Shown here piece after piece: positions 51,155 through 60,128 of a stretch of DNA of 64,000 bases (position 1 is its first letter; each line of letters begins with the position of its first letter). The notes beneath the pieces were generated by a model. That model was not told where the DNA came from. It saw only the letters and a program-made list of their open reading frames with translations, and did no database searches. The stretch covers positions 62,001-126,000 of the forward strand of contig JACKFB010000015.1 in the NCBI GenBank assembly GCA_020632695.1. Reading direction: 5' to 3'. Made by a program: the position numbers and the translations under genes. Origin of the DNA: Deltaproteobacteria bacterium. Lineage in GTDB: Bacteria > Myxococcota_A > UBA9042 > PHBI01 > JACKFB01.

Positions 51155-52498
51155 TCAGCCCTCGAAGGCGGCGTCGGTGTGCGCCAGCGCGCGGTCGATG
51201 ATGCTGAAGCCGTACTTCAGCTCGTCCTCGGTGATGCAGAGCGGCGGGTTGCACATGAAGCTGCCCCAGCGCACGAAGGTGAAGAGCCCGGCGTCCAAGA
51301 GCGCGCGGTTGAACTTCGCCATCGCCGGGTGGCTGCCGTTGTAGGGCGCCAGCGGCTCGCCCTTCGCGTTCTTCTGCAGGTCCACCATGCCGAAGAGCCC
51401 CAGCGCCCTGCCACCCTTCACCGAGGGGTGCGTCTCGCGGAGCCGCTCCATCTCGGCCTTCATCACCGGGCCCAGGCGCGCGGCGTTCTCGACCAGCTTC
51501 TCGTCCTGCATCACCCCGATGACCGCCTCGGCGGTCGCCAGCGCCAGCGCGTGCGAGTTGTAGGTCAGCCCGCCCCAGAAGACGTTCTCGCGGAAGTGCT
51601 GCGCGATGCGGTCCGACACGCCCATCGCACCCAGCGGCACGTACGCGCTGGTCAGCCCCTTCGCCATGGTCACGATGTCGGGGACGATGTCCCAGTGCTC
51701 GAAGGCGAACATCTTGCCGGTGCGGCCGAAGCCGGCCATCACCTCGTCGCACACCAGCAGGATGCCGTGCCGGTCCAGCAGCTTCCGCAGCCCCTGGAGG
51801 TAGCCGTCGGGGGGCGGGAGGATGCCGTTGCTGCCCGTGACCGTCTCGACGAACATCGCCGCGATGGTGTGCGGGCCCTCGCACATGATGACCTCTTCCA
51901 GATAGGCCAGGTTCTGCTCGACCACCTCGGCGTCGGTGGCGCCGAACGAGTAGTCGTACGGCTGGGGGTCCAGCACGTGGACCACGCCCGGCATGCCCGG
52001 CTCGCTGGGCCAGCGCCGCGGGTCGCCGGTGAGCATGCTCGTCGCGTTGGTGCCGCCGTGATAGCTGCGGTAGCGCGAGAGGATCTTGTGGCGCCCGGTG
52101 AAGAGCCGCGCGGCCTTGATGGCGTTCTCGTTGGCCTCGGCGCCGCCCAGCGTGAAGAAGAAGGTGTTGATGTCGCCGGGCACCAGCTCTGCCAGGAGCT
52201 TGCCCACCCGCGCGCGCACGGCCGTCGCCGTCCCCGGGTAGACGTAGGTCAGCTTCGCCGCCTGCTTCGCGATGGCCTCGACGACCTTGGGGTGGCCGTG
52301 GCCGATGTTCACGCACATGAGCTGGCTGTTGAAGTCCAGGATCTTGCGGCCATCGGGCGTGTACATCCACACGCCCTCGGCCCGGTCGACCGGCAGCGGA
52401 TCCACCGCGTCCACCTTGGCCCACGTATAGAGCGTGTGGGCCTTGCAGAGGCGGACCATCTCGTCTGCGCTCATCGCGTCGTCGGGTGTGGTGCTCAT
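51155..52498 (-). CDS. Class III omega-amino acid aminotransferase
   Basis: 447 residues. PLP fold type I class III marks: GGAEANENAIKAAR, SYHGGTNAT, VCDEVMAGFGRTGKMFAFEH and the Schiff-base Lys in VTMAKGLTSAYVPLGA (about residue 275). In this operon it should move the amino group of beta-alanine or beta-aminoisobutyrate to pyruvate or 2-oxoglutarate, giving malonate or methylmalonate semialdehyde for MmsA. The exact acceptor is not visible. The start sits 2 nt after the mmsA stop. Confidence 0.88.
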   Translation of the reverse strand: MSTTPDDAMSADEMVRLCKAHTLYTWAKVDAVDPLPVDRAEGVWMYTPDGRKILDFNSQLMCVNIGHGHPKVVEAIAKQAAKLTYVYPGTATAVRARVGKLLAELVPGDINTFFFTLGGAEANENAIKAARLFTGRHKILSRYRSYHGGTNATSMLTGDPRRWPSEPGMPGVVHVLDPQPYDYSFGATDAEVVEQNLAYLEEVIMCEGPHTIAAMFVETVTGSNGILPPPDGYLQGLRKLLDRHGILLVCDEVMAGFGRTGKMFAFEHWDIVPDIVTMAKGLTSAYVPLGAMGVSDRIAQHFRENVFWGGLTYNSHALALATAEAVIGVMQDEKLVENAARLGPVMKAEMERLRETHPSVKGGRALGLFGMVDLQKNAKGEPLAPYNGSHPAMAKFNRALLDAGLFTFVRWGSFMCNPPLCITEDELKYGFSIIDRALAHTDAAFEG

Positions 52499-52500
52499 GG

Positions 52501-54012
52501 CTAGCTCATCCAGGTCTGGTCGTGCTGGGCGGCCCAGCGGGTGGTGACCTTGCGCGGCTGGGTCCAGAAGCGGTAGCCGTCGTAGCCGGTCATGTCGCCG
52601 GCGCCGAAGCGGCTGTCGTTCCAGCCACCGAAGGCGAAGGGCTCGCGCGGGACCGGGACGCCGATGTTCACGCCGCACATGCCGGCCTGGAAGCGCTCGA
52701 TGGCGTAGCGCGCCACGCCGCCGTTGGTGGTGAAGATGGACGCCGCGTTGCCGTAGGGGCAGGAGTTCTCGAGCGCGATGGCCTCGTCGACGGTCTTGAC
52801 GTGGACGATGGACATCACCGGGCCGAAGATCTCGTCGGTCCACGCCGGCATGTCGGGGGTCACCCCGTCGAGGATGGTCGGCCCCACCCAGTTGCCGGGC
52901 GCGCCGTCCACCTGGGCCTTGCGGCCGTCCAGCAGCACCTTCGCGCCGCGTCGCTCGGCGTCGTCGATGTAGCCGCGGATGCGCTCGGCCGCCTCGGGGT
53001 TGATGATGGCGCCCATGTCCTCGCCGAGCTTCACGTTGCGCCCGGCCTCGACCATGCCCTCGATGATGTGGTCGACGTCGCCGACGGCCACGGTCACCGA
53101 GGCGGCCATGCAGCGCTGCCCGGCGCACCCGAAGGCCGAGGCCGCCAGGGTCTGCGCCGTGAGCTCCGGGTCGGCGTCGGGCACGACGACCAGGTGGTTC
53201 TTGGCGCCGCCCAGCGCCAGCACGCGCTTCCCGTGGGCGCTGCCGCGCTCGTAGACGATGCGGGCCACCTTGGTGGAGCCGACGAAGCCGATGGCGCGGA
53301 TCTCCGGCGAGTCGCAGATGGCCTCGACGCTCTCGCGGGTGCCGTTGACCACGTTGAGCACGCCGTCGGGAAGCCCCGCCTCGCGCAGGAGCTGGGCGAT
53401 GCGCATCGCGCCGAAGGGGACCTGCTCGGACGGCTTCAGCACGAAGGTGTTCCCGGCGACCAGGGCCTGGGGGAGCATCCACAGCGGCACCATCACCGGG
53501 AAGTTGAAGGGCGAGATGCCGGCGCACACGCCCAGCGGCTCGTAGGTGACCTGGCAGTTGATGCCGCGGCTCACGTCGAGCTGCTGGCCGGCGGCCATGT
53601 TGGGCAGGGAGATGCCGAACTCGAGGCACTCGATGCCCTTGAGGACGCTGCCCTGCGCCTCGCTGAAGATCTTGCCGTTCTCGTGGCTGAGCAGCCAGCT
53701 CATCTCGTCGAGCTGGCGCTCCATCAGCGCCTTGAGGCGGTAGAGGATCTGCACGCGCTCCTTGAGCGGGACGGCGCGCCAGGCCGGGAAGGCGGCGCTG
53801 GCGGCGGCGACGGCGCGGGCGACGTCCTCGGCGTCGCTGACCGGCACGGTGCCCATGACCTTGCCGTGGCGGGGGTTCGTCACCGGCATCGTGCGGCCGG
53901 TGTGCGAGGGGACCCACTCGCCGCCGATGAAGTTCAGGCAGTCGCGGTACGGCGTGAAGTCGTAGCTGGTGGCGGAAAAGGGTGTGGAGTGAGGAGCGCT
54001 GGTCATGGTCAT
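52501..54012 (-). CDS. mmsA: (Methyl)malonate-semialdehyde dehydrogenase, CoA-acylating
   Basis: 503 residues. ALDH marks: ISPFNFPVMVPLWMLP, VLKPSEQVP, FVGSTKVARIVYE, LALGGAKNHLVVV and the catalytic Cys in FGCAGQRCMAAS. EIFGPVMSIVHV and the AxxGCAGQRCMA pattern fit MmsA/IolA enzymes, which make acetyl-CoA or propionyl-CoA with CoA and NAD. It follows the aminotransferase step logically. The start ATG overlaps the permease stop (ATGA at 54009-54012). Confidence 0.92.
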   Translation of the reverse strand: MTMTSAPHSTPFSATSYDFTPYRDCLNFIGGEWVPSHTGRTMPVTNPRHGKVMGTVPVSDAEDVARAVAAASAAFPAWRAVPLKERVQILYRLKALMERQLDEMSWLLSHENGKIFSEAQGSVLKGIECLEFGISLPNMAAGQQLDVSRGINCQVTYEPLGVCAGISPFNFPVMVPLWMLPQALVAGNTFVLKPSEQVPFGAMRIAQLLREAGLPDGVLNVVNGTRESVEAICDSPEIRAIGFVGSTKVARIVYERGSAHGKRVLALGGAKNHLVVVPDADPELTAQTLAASAFGCAGQRCMAASVTVAVGDVDHIIEGMVEAGRNVKLGEDMGAIINPEAAERIRGYIDDAERRGAKVLLDGRKAQVDGAPGNWVGPTILDGVTPDMPAWTDEIFGPVMSIVHVKTVDEAIALENSCPYGNAASIFTTNGGVARYAIERFQAGMCGVNIGVPVPREPFAFGGWNDSRFGAGDMTGYDGYRFWTQPRKVTTRWAAQHDQTWMS

Positions 54013-55496
54013 ACCTCGAGGGATTCCGCCGCGGCGGCCGCCGGGCGGGGACGTGGCGCGAGCATCATGCCGGCCAGATAGAGAGCGGCCGCCAGGCCGA
54101 AGCCCAGAAACCACGCGTAGGTGTAGAGCTGGTCCCAAAGCGGCGGGACCGATTCGAGCGCGCCGGCGGCGTGCAGGAACCCGGGGATGTTGGGCAGCAC
54201 GGCCAGCACGAAGGCGCCGACGGCCACCGGGTTGACGCCGTGCCAGTAGGTGTAGGGGCCCTGGTGGCGGTAGAGGCCTTCGAGATCCAGGTTCGTCCGG
54301 CGCAGCACGAAGTAGTCGGCGATGAGGATGCCGCCGATGGGTCCGAGCAGCGCCGAGTAGCCGATGAGCCAGGTGAAGATGTAGCCGCCGGTCGACTCCA
54401 TCAGCTTCCAGGGGAAGATGGCCACGCCGATGCCGGCGGTGATGAGGCCGCCGGTGCGGAAGCTGATGCGCTGGGGCGCCACGTTGATGAAGGCGTTGGC
54501 CGGCGAGACGATGTTGGCGGCGATGTTGGTCGAGAGCGTCGCCACCGACAGCGCGAAGAGCGAGATCATCACGGTGGCCCCGCCGCCCATCTTGCCGAGC
54601 AGCAGCGTGGGGTCCCAGATGGGCTCCCCGTAGATGCTGATGGTGGCGCTGGTCACGGCGACGCCGATGAAGGCGAAGAGCGTCATGGTGGTGGGCAGGC
54701 CGATGGCCTGGCCGAGGATCTGGTCGCGCTGGCTCTTCGCGTAGCGGGTGAAGTCGGGGATGTTGAGCGACAGCGTCGCCCAGTAGCCGACCATGCCGGT
54801 GAGCGAGGGGAAGAAGACGTGCCAGAACTGGCCCTCCTTGGGGCCGCCGGGGGCGAACTGGCTGGGCGCCTCGAGCATGGTGCCGAAGCCGCCGGCCTTC
54901 ACGTACGCCCAGGCCAGCAGCGCCAGGCCCATGACGATGAGGAAGGGGGCGGCCAGGGTCTCCAGCAGGCGGATCGACTCGACGCCCTTCCAGACGATGA
55001 CGATCTGCAGGGCCCAGAAGCCGAGGAAGCAGAGGAGCTGGGTGATGTTGATGTCGAGGAAGGGCAGGGCGGTGCCGGCGAAGGTGCCGGGGGCGAAGGC
55101 CTCGAGGAGCTGGTAGATGGCGGCGCCGCCCACCCAGGTCTGGATGCCGAACCAGCCGCAGGCGACGAGCGCGCGGAGCAGCGCCGGGATGTGCGCGCCC
55201 TGGATGCCGAAGCTGGCGCGGGCCAGCACGGGGAAGGGGATGCCGTACTTGGTGCCGGGGTGGCCGTTGAGCACCATGGGCAGCAGCACGATGACGTTGG
55301 CGAGCATGACCGTGAGGACGGCCTCGGACCAGCTCATGCCCTGGTCGATGAGGCCAGCCGCCAGCATGTAGGTGGTCACGCAGACCACCATGCCGACCCA
55401 GAGGCTGGCCATGCTCAGCACCGACCAGTGGCGCTCGTCGGCGCGCACGGGGCGGATGTCCTCGTTGATGAGGGAGGGGTCGGGGGAGAAGGCCAC
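54009..55496 (-). CDS. NCS1-family pyrimidine/allantoin permease
   Basis: 495 residues, about 12 helices. NEDIRPVRADERHWSVLSMASLW is the NCS1 N-terminal signature (ligand-binding TM1 follows), with GIPFPVLARASFGIQGAHIPALLRALVACGWFG-type TM3 (split) and SLNIPDFTRYAKSQRDQ. The group imports nucleobases, hydantoins and allantoin with Na+ or H+. By context the likely substrates are uracil, thymine or dihydropyrimidines. The GTG at 55494-55496 is chosen from the family's N-terminus; no strong ribosome site is visible, so coupling to hydA is likely. Confidence 0.88.
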   Translation of the reverse strand: MAFSPDPSLINEDIRPVRADERHWSVLSMASLWVGMVVCVTTYMLAAGLIDQGMSWSEAVLTVMLANVIVLLPMVLNGHPGTKYGIPFPVLARASFGIQGAHIPALLRALVACGWFGIQTWVGGAAIYQLLEAFAPGTFAGTALPFLDINITQLLCFLGFWALQIVIVWKGVESIRLLETLAAPFLIVMGLALLAWAYVKAGGFGTMLEAPSQFAPGGPKEGQFWHVFFPSLTGMVGYWATLSLNIPDFTRYAKSQRDQILGQAIGLPTTMTLFAFIGVAVTSATISIYGEPIWDPTLLLGKMGGGATVMISLFALSVATLSTNIAANIVSPANAFINVAPQRISFRTGGLITAGIGVAIFPWKLMESTGGYIFTWLIGYSALLGPIGGILIADYFVLRRTNLDLEGLYRHQGPYTYWHGVNPVAVGAFVLAVLPNIPGFLHAAGALESVPPLWDQLYTYAWFLGFGLAAALYLAGMMLAPRPRPAAAAAESLEV

Positions 55497-55504
55497 GGCG
55501 CGAT

Positions 55505-56899
55505 TCAGCGTAGGAGCGAGCCGCAGAGCGCTCGCTTGACGAAGCTGCCGCCGCCCTCGGTGGTCATCGTGCCCTTGTCGATGACGACGCGGCCGCGCGA
55601 CAGCACCGTCTCGGTGAAGCCCTGGACCGTGTGCCCCTCCCACGCGCTGTAGTCCACGCGCATGTGGTGGGTGCAGGCGTTGTCGACCCCGATGGTCTCC
55701 TTGCGGTCGGGGTCGAAGATGACGATGTCGGCGTCCGAGCCCACCGCGATGGTGCCCTTCTTGGGGAAGAGGCCGAAGGTCTTGGCGGCGGCCGTGGAGG
55801 TCAGCTCGACGAAGCGGTTCAGCGTCAGGCGCCCCTCGACCACGCCGGCCTGGAAGATCAGGCTCATGCGGTTCTCGACGCCGGGCGCGCCGTTGGGGAT
55901 CTTCGTGAAGCTGTCGCGGCCCAGCTCCTTCTGCTCCTTGAAGCAGAAGGGGCAGTGGTCGGTGGCGATGGTGGCCAGGTGCCCGAAGCGCAGCCCCTCC
56001 CAGAGCACCTCCTGGTTCCACTTCTCGCGCAGCGCCGGCGTCATCACCCACTTGGCGCCCTCGAAGTCCGGGCGGTCGTAGATGGTCTCGTCCAGCAGCA
56101 GGTACTGCGGGCAGGTCTCGGCCATCACGTCGATGCCGCGGGCCCGCGCGCGCTTGACCTCGTCGAGCGCGTCCGACGACGAGAGGTGCACGATGTAGAG
56201 CGGCACATTGGCCACCTCGGCGATGGCGATGGCCCGGTGCACGCCCTCGGCCTCCATCCGGGTGGGGCGCGTCTTGGCGTGCCAGCGCGGCTCGGTCTTC
56301 CCCTCGGCGACGGCCCGCTTGATGATCTCGTCGATGACGATGCCGTTTTCGGCGTGCATGCAGATGCGCGTGCCGTTCTCGCCCGCCTGCCGGAACGCCC
56401 GGTACAGCGTCCCGTCGTCGACGTAGAGCACGCCCGGATAGGCCATGAAGAGCTTGTAGCTGGTGACGCCCTCGTCGGCCAGGCGCCGCATCTCCGGCAG
56501 CCGCTCGTCGGGCATGTCGGTGATGATCATGTGGAAGGCGTAGTCGATGGTGGCCTTGCCGTCGGCCTTGCGGTGCCAGGTGTCCAGCCCCTTCAGGGTC
56601 GACTCGCCCTTCTGCTGGATGGCGAAGTCCACGATGGTGGTGGTGCCGCCGAACGCCGCCGCCTTGGTGCCCGACTCGAAGTCGTCGGCCGACGTGGTCC
56701 CGCCAAAGGGCATGTCCATGTGGGTGTGCGGGTCGATGCCCCCGGGGATGACCAGCTTGCCGGTGGCGTCGATGACCCGGTCGGCGTCGACCTGGAGGTC
56801 GCGGCCGATGAGCGCGATGCGCTCGCCCTCGACGTAGACGTCCGCGTAGTAGTCGTCGACCGCCGTGATGACGCGTCCGTTCTTGATGAGCACGCTCAT
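55505..56899 (-). CDS. hydA: Dihydropyrimidinase
   Basis: 464 residues, amidohydrolase barrel. Metal-site motifs: GGIDPHTHMDMPFGG, the carboxylated Lys in SYKLFMAYPG, CMHAENG, IVHLSSSDAL and IATDHCPF. These fit D-hydantoinase/dihydropyrimidinase, which opens dihydrouracil or dihydrothymine to N-carbamoyl-beta-amino acids. NGAPGVENRMSL and the C-terminal TVQGFTETVLSRGRVV strand agree. The start ATG at 56897-56899 has GGGAGAG upstream. Confidence 0.93.
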   Translation of the reverse strand: MSVLIKNGRVITAVDDYYADVYVEGERIALIGRDLQVDADRVIDATGKLVIPGGIDPHTHMDMPFGGTTSADDFESGTKAAAFGGTTTIVDFAIQQKGESTLKGLDTWHRKADGKATIDYAFHMIITDMPDERLPEMRRLADEGVTSYKLFMAYPGVLYVDDGTLYRAFRQAGENGTRICMHAENGIVIDEIIKRAVAEGKTEPRWHAKTRPTRMEAEGVHRAIAIAEVANVPLYIVHLSSSDALDEVKRARARGIDVMAETCPQYLLLDETIYDRPDFEGAKWVMTPALREKWNQEVLWEGLRFGHLATIATDHCPFCFKEQKELGRDSFTKIPNGAPGVENRMSLIFQAGVVEGRLTLNRFVELTSTAAAKTFGLFPKKGTIAVGSDADIVIFDPDRKETIGVDNACTHHMRVDYSAWEGHTVQGFTETVLSRGRVVIDKGTMTTEGGGSFVKRALCGSLLR

Positions 56900-56956
56900 G
56901 GCTCTCTCCCTGGCTGCGGGCGCCCGGCGGCGCCCCGTCTCACGACGCCCTGCTCT

Positions 56957-57841
56957 TCAGTAGTCGACCAGCTCGTCGTAGGCCTCGGGCCGACGGTCGC
57001 GGTAGAACTGCCAGAGGTTGCGGACCTCGTCGATCATCGACAGGTCCAGGTCGGCGACGACCACCTCGTCATTGTCCTCGCTGGCCTCGGCGATGATCTG
57101 GCCCCGCGGGTTCACGAAGTAGCTGGTGCCGTAGAACTTGCCGATGTTCCAGGGCGCCTCGGTGCCGACCCGGTTGATGGCGCCGACGTAGTAGCCGTTG
57201 GCCACCGCGTGGGCCGGCTGCTCCAGCTTCCACAGGTACTGGCTCAGCCCGGCGACGGTCGCGCTGGGGTTGAACACGATGTCGGCGCCGTTGAGGCCCA
57301 GGCACCGCGCGCCCTCGGGGAAGTGCCGGTCGTAGCAGATGTAGACGCCGACGTTGGCGTAGCGGGTCTGGAACACCGGATAGCCGCCGTCGCCGGGCTT
57401 GAAGTAGTACTTCTCCCAGAAGCCCGAGGTCTGGGGGATGTGCTGCTTGCGGTACTTGCCCAGGTAGCTGCCGTCGGCGTCGATGACCGCGGCGCTGTTG
57501 TAGTACACGCCGCGCATCGCCTTCTCGTAGAGCGGCACGACGATGACCATCTCGTGCTTGCGCGCGATCTCCTGCATCAGCTCGGTGGTGGGGCCGGGGA
57601 TCGTCTCGGCCGCGTCGTACCAGCGCGTGCTCTGGGCCGGGCAGAAGTAGGGCCCGTTGAAGATCTCCTGCAGACACAGGATCTGCACGCCCTTCTTCGC
57701 CGCCTCCTCGATGAGCGGCAGGTGCTTGTCCAGCATGGCCTGCTGGATCTCGGCCACCGACTTCGACTCGTCATTGAGCGGGTTGGCACACTGGATCAAC
57801 CCACAACGGACGCTCTGGCCCCTCACCTGGCTCTCGCTCAT
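56957..57841 (-). CDS. pydC: Beta-ureidopropionase (N-carbamoyl-beta-alanine amidohydrolase)
   Basis: 294 residues, nitrilase superfamily. The catalytic triad is visible: Glu in LCLQEIFNGPYF, Lys in GKYRKQHIPQT and Cys in VGVYICYDRHFPEGAR. The order and length fit beta-ureidopropionase, releasing CO2 and NH3 to give beta-alanine or beta-aminoisobutyrate. It is first in the operon and therefore next to its promoter. The ribosome site AGGAG lies 7 nt before the ATG at 57839-57841. Confidence 0.93.
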   Translation of the reverse strand: MSESQVRGQSVRCGLIQCANPLNDESKSVAEIQQAMLDKHLPLIEEAAKKGVQILCLQEIFNGPYFCPAQSTRWYDAAETIPGPTTELMQEIARKHEMVIVVPLYEKAMRGVYYNSAAVIDADGSYLGKYRKQHIPQTSGFWEKYYFKPGDGGYPVFQTRYANVGVYICYDRHFPEGARCLGLNGADIVFNPSATVAGLSQYLWKLEQPAHAVANGYYVGAINRVGTEAPWNIGKFYGTSYFVNPRGQIIAEASEDNDEVVVADLDLSMIDEVRNLWQFYRDRRPEAYDELVDY

Positions 57842-58145
57842 CGGTGTCTCCTGAAGACGCGGCGGACATCACGGGGAAACGGCCCCGCCACGCCACCCCC
57901 ACGGGGCGGCCCAGCCCGGGCCCTCAGCCACCGGCCCGGACCCCCCACGGTGCGACCCCGCGGCCCCGCCGCGCACCCCGCGCACCCCAAGTCGTCTCGA
58001 CCGGAAGAAAGGCGCTATACCCCACCCCCAACCAGCCCGGCAAGCGCACCCCCGGCGGCGCCAGTGACCGGCGGCGGCGTCAGATCCTGCCACCTTGGGG
58101 CGGCTCGAGCTTGACTGGGCAGCCGGTACTGAACCAATGTTCCCC
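57842..58145. other. 304-bp spacer upstream of the pyrimidine operon
   Basis: GC- and Pro-codon-rich in all frames, with no tRNA, hairpin with T run or clear promoter that I can see. It must contain the leftward promoter of pydC and any regulatory site, and the rightward start region of the Rpn gene. No regulator gene for the operon is in the window. Confidence 0.6.
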
Positions 58146-59129
58146 ATGACCTCCGTTCACGACGCGCTCTTCAAGTCCGTCTTCGGCCAGTCCGCGCTGG
58201 CCGGGGCGCATCTGCGGCGGTTCTTGAATGCCGACCTGGTGGACGCGCTGGCGTGGGAGACCTTGGAGCGGGTGCCTGGCAGCTTCACCGACGATCTGCT
58301 CGGCGAGCGGCACACCGACCTGCTCTTCTCGGTGCAGTGGCGGGGGGAGGGCGAGGGGGAGGCGAGCCGGGAGCCTGCTCTGTTCTATATCCTCGCAGAG
58401 CATCAGAGCCGGCCTGACGCGATGATGCCGATGCGGCTGTTGCGCTACATGCTGCGGATCTGGGAGCGCCATCTCGTGGAGCATCCCAATGCACGCGGCG
58501 TCCCGGCCATCTTCCCCGTGGTCGTCTACCACGGCCCCGAGCCGTGGAGCGCCGCCACCCGGTTCTCCGAGCTGGTCGACATCCCGTCGGCCCTCCGTGA
58601 CCTGGTCGCCGCGCATACGCCGGAGTTCGAGTTGGTGTTGCAAGACATCCCGCGGATGCCCGACCGCCTGTTGGCCAGCGAGACCGGAGATGGCGTGGCG
58701 CGGATCCTCTTCAAGTACGTCGGCCGGGGCGAGATCTTGCAGCGCCTCGATGCGCTGCCCGAGATCCTGGTGGCGTTCAGGTCCGCCAGCTTGCTTACGC
58801 AGGCGGCGCTCATAGAATACATCGTGAGGACGGAGCCGGCGTTGGAGCGCCGTGAGTTCGCCGAATTCTTCGACCGCGCCGTGGGAAGTGAGGCCAAGGA
58901 GCTTGCCGTGACACTCGCTGAGAGAATTCACCAAGAGGGCCGGCAGGAGGGCCGGCAGGAGGGCGTGTCCGAGGGACAACGGCTGGCGCTGCTCAAGCTC
59001 ATCGCCCTCCGCTTCGGCGCTCCGACGGCGGCCGTGAAGACGCGTGTGATGGCCGCGGCCGACGAGGATGTGGACCGCTGGATGGCCGCCCTGCTCGACG
59101 CCGAGACGCTCGAGGCGCTGCTGAACTGA
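58146..59129 (+). CDS. Rpn/YhgA-like recombination-promoting nuclease
   Basis: 327 residues. VHDALFKSVFGQ at the N-terminus, then HTDLLFSVQW and ALFYILAEHQSRPDAMMPMRLLRYMLRIWE form the PD-(D/E)xK core of the Rpn (Transposase_31/PDDEXK) family; FPVVVYHGPEPW follows. The C-terminus has EGRQEGRQEG repeats and a Leu-rich helical end typical of the group. Rpn nucleases promote RecA-independent recombination and are often near mobile DNA, but no transposon ends are seen here. The start is uncertain between 58137 and 58146; no ribosome site is clear. Confidence 0.8.
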   Translation: MTSVHDALFKSVFGQSALAGAHLRRFLNADLVDALAWETLERVPGSFTDDLLGERHTDLLFSVQWRGEGEGEASREPALFYILAEHQSRPDAMMPMRLLRYMLRIWERHLVEHPNARGVPAIFPVVVYHGPEPWSAATRFSELVDIPSALRDLVAAHTPEFELVLQDIPRMPDRLLASETGDGVARILFKYVGRGEILQRLDALPEILVAFRSASLLTQAALIEYIVRTEPALERREFAEFFDRAVGSEAKELAVTLAERIHQEGRQEGRQEGVSEGQRLALLKLIALRFGAPTAAVKTRVMAAADEDVDRWMAALLDAETLEALLN

Positions 59130-59137
59130 GCAGGCCA

Positions 59138-59161
59138 GGCCGCCGCGAGAGCCGCGGGGCC
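59138..59161. terminator. Hairpin between convergent genes
   Basis: CCGCG/CGCGG stem with a 5-nt loop and an outer GGCC/GGCC pair, between the Rpn and MBL stops. No T run, so activity as a terminator is uncertain. Confidence 0.3.
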
Positions 59162-59163
59162 GT

Positions 59164-60027
59164 CTACAGCGTGACGGGGTCGCCGGGCTCGAAGCCTCGG
59201 TCGGTCTCCAGGATGCGGGTGGCGGCGTGGTGGGGGTCGTGTTCGTAGACCAGGGTCCAGGCGTCGCGGGCGGCGCGGGCGAGCAGCGTGCGCTTCTCCT
59301 CCATGGTCTGCAGGGGGCGGATGTCGTAGGCCATCAGCCAGGGGATGGGGACGTGGGCGCTGGTCGGGACGAGGTCGCCGCCGTAGGCCACGGTGTGGGT
59401 GCCGTCGGTGAGGATGGGGAGCTGCTGGGCCTCGGTGTGGCCGTCGCTGACGTAGAGCTCGAGGCCCTCGATGCCCAGGGCGGCGCCTGAGGTGTCGGGG
59501 CCGTCGAGGAGGGTGAGCTGGCCGGCGTCCATGATGGGTTGGAAGTCGCGGGCGAGGTAGCTGGCCTGGTCCTTCTCGGTGGGGTGCTCGGCCCAGGCCA
59601 GGTTCCGGCGCTGCAGGTAGTAGGCCGCCTTGGGGAAGGTCGGGCGCAGCGTGCCGTCGGGGGCCTCGGTGGTGGCGCCGCCGGCGTGGTCGAAGTGCAG
59701 GTGGGTGAGCAGCACGTCGGTGACCTGCTCGGGCGCCACGCCGTGGGCCGCGAGGGCGCGGGTGAGCTCGTGGGTGCCGTGGTCGATGGCGTAGCGGGCC
59801 CGCTCGCGCTCGCTCCACTTGGTGGAGCCGATGCCCGTGTCCACCAGCATCACGCGGCCCTCGCCCCGGACGAGCAGCGAGCGCAGGGCCATCGGGATGC
59901 GGTGCAGCGCGTCGGCGGGGATCTTCCGCTCCCAGAGCGCGCGCGGCACCACCCCGAACATGGCGCCGCCGTCCAGGGCGAAGGCGCCCGTCTGAATCGC
60001 GTCCACCTCGTAGCGTCCGATGCGCAT
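59164..60027 (-). CDS. MBL-fold metallohydrolase
   Basis: 287 residues. The zinc motif THLHFDHAGG (about residues 108-117), VMLVDTGIGS before it, and DGHTEAQQLPIL and GGDLVPTSAHVP after it give the usual metallo-beta-lactamase ligand order HxHxDH...H...D...H. The family covers lactonases, glyoxalases and many others; the long insertion and RRNLAWAEHPTEKDQ loop resemble AHL-lactonase/AttM-like proteins, but the substrate is not decided. ATG with GGGAGG upstream. Divergent from the LEA-like gene. Confidence 0.85.
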   Translation of the reverse strand: MRIGRYEVDAIQTGAFALDGGAMFGVVPRALWERKIPADALHRIPMALRSLLVRGEGRVMLVDTGIGSTKWSERERARYAIDHGTHELTRALAAHGVAPEQVTDVLLTHLHFDHAGGATTEAPDGTLRPTFPKAAYYLQRRNLAWAEHPTEKDQASYLARDFQPIMDAGQLTLLDGPDTSGAALGIEGLELYVSDGHTEAQQLPILTDGTHTVAYGGDLVPTSAHVPIPWLMAYDIRPLQTMEEKRTLLARAARDAWTLVYEHDPHHAATRILETDRGFEPGDPVTL

Positions 60028-60128
60028 CGCTGGCCTCCCGCCCTGGGTTCCGGGCGCCCGGGCTGTCCCCGCCGCGCCGGCTGCTGTTATAACCCCCGAA
60101 CCCCGCGGGGAGACCGAAGGAGCGTCCC

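Noticed and set aside
48139..57841. vapBC as regulator of the pyrimidine operon
   Set aside because: It lies downstream of the operon's last gene with its own 156-bp upstream spacer, so there is no positional reason for control.
58146..59129. Rpn gene as part of a complete transposon
   Set aside because: No terminal inverted repeats or target duplications are visible on either side.
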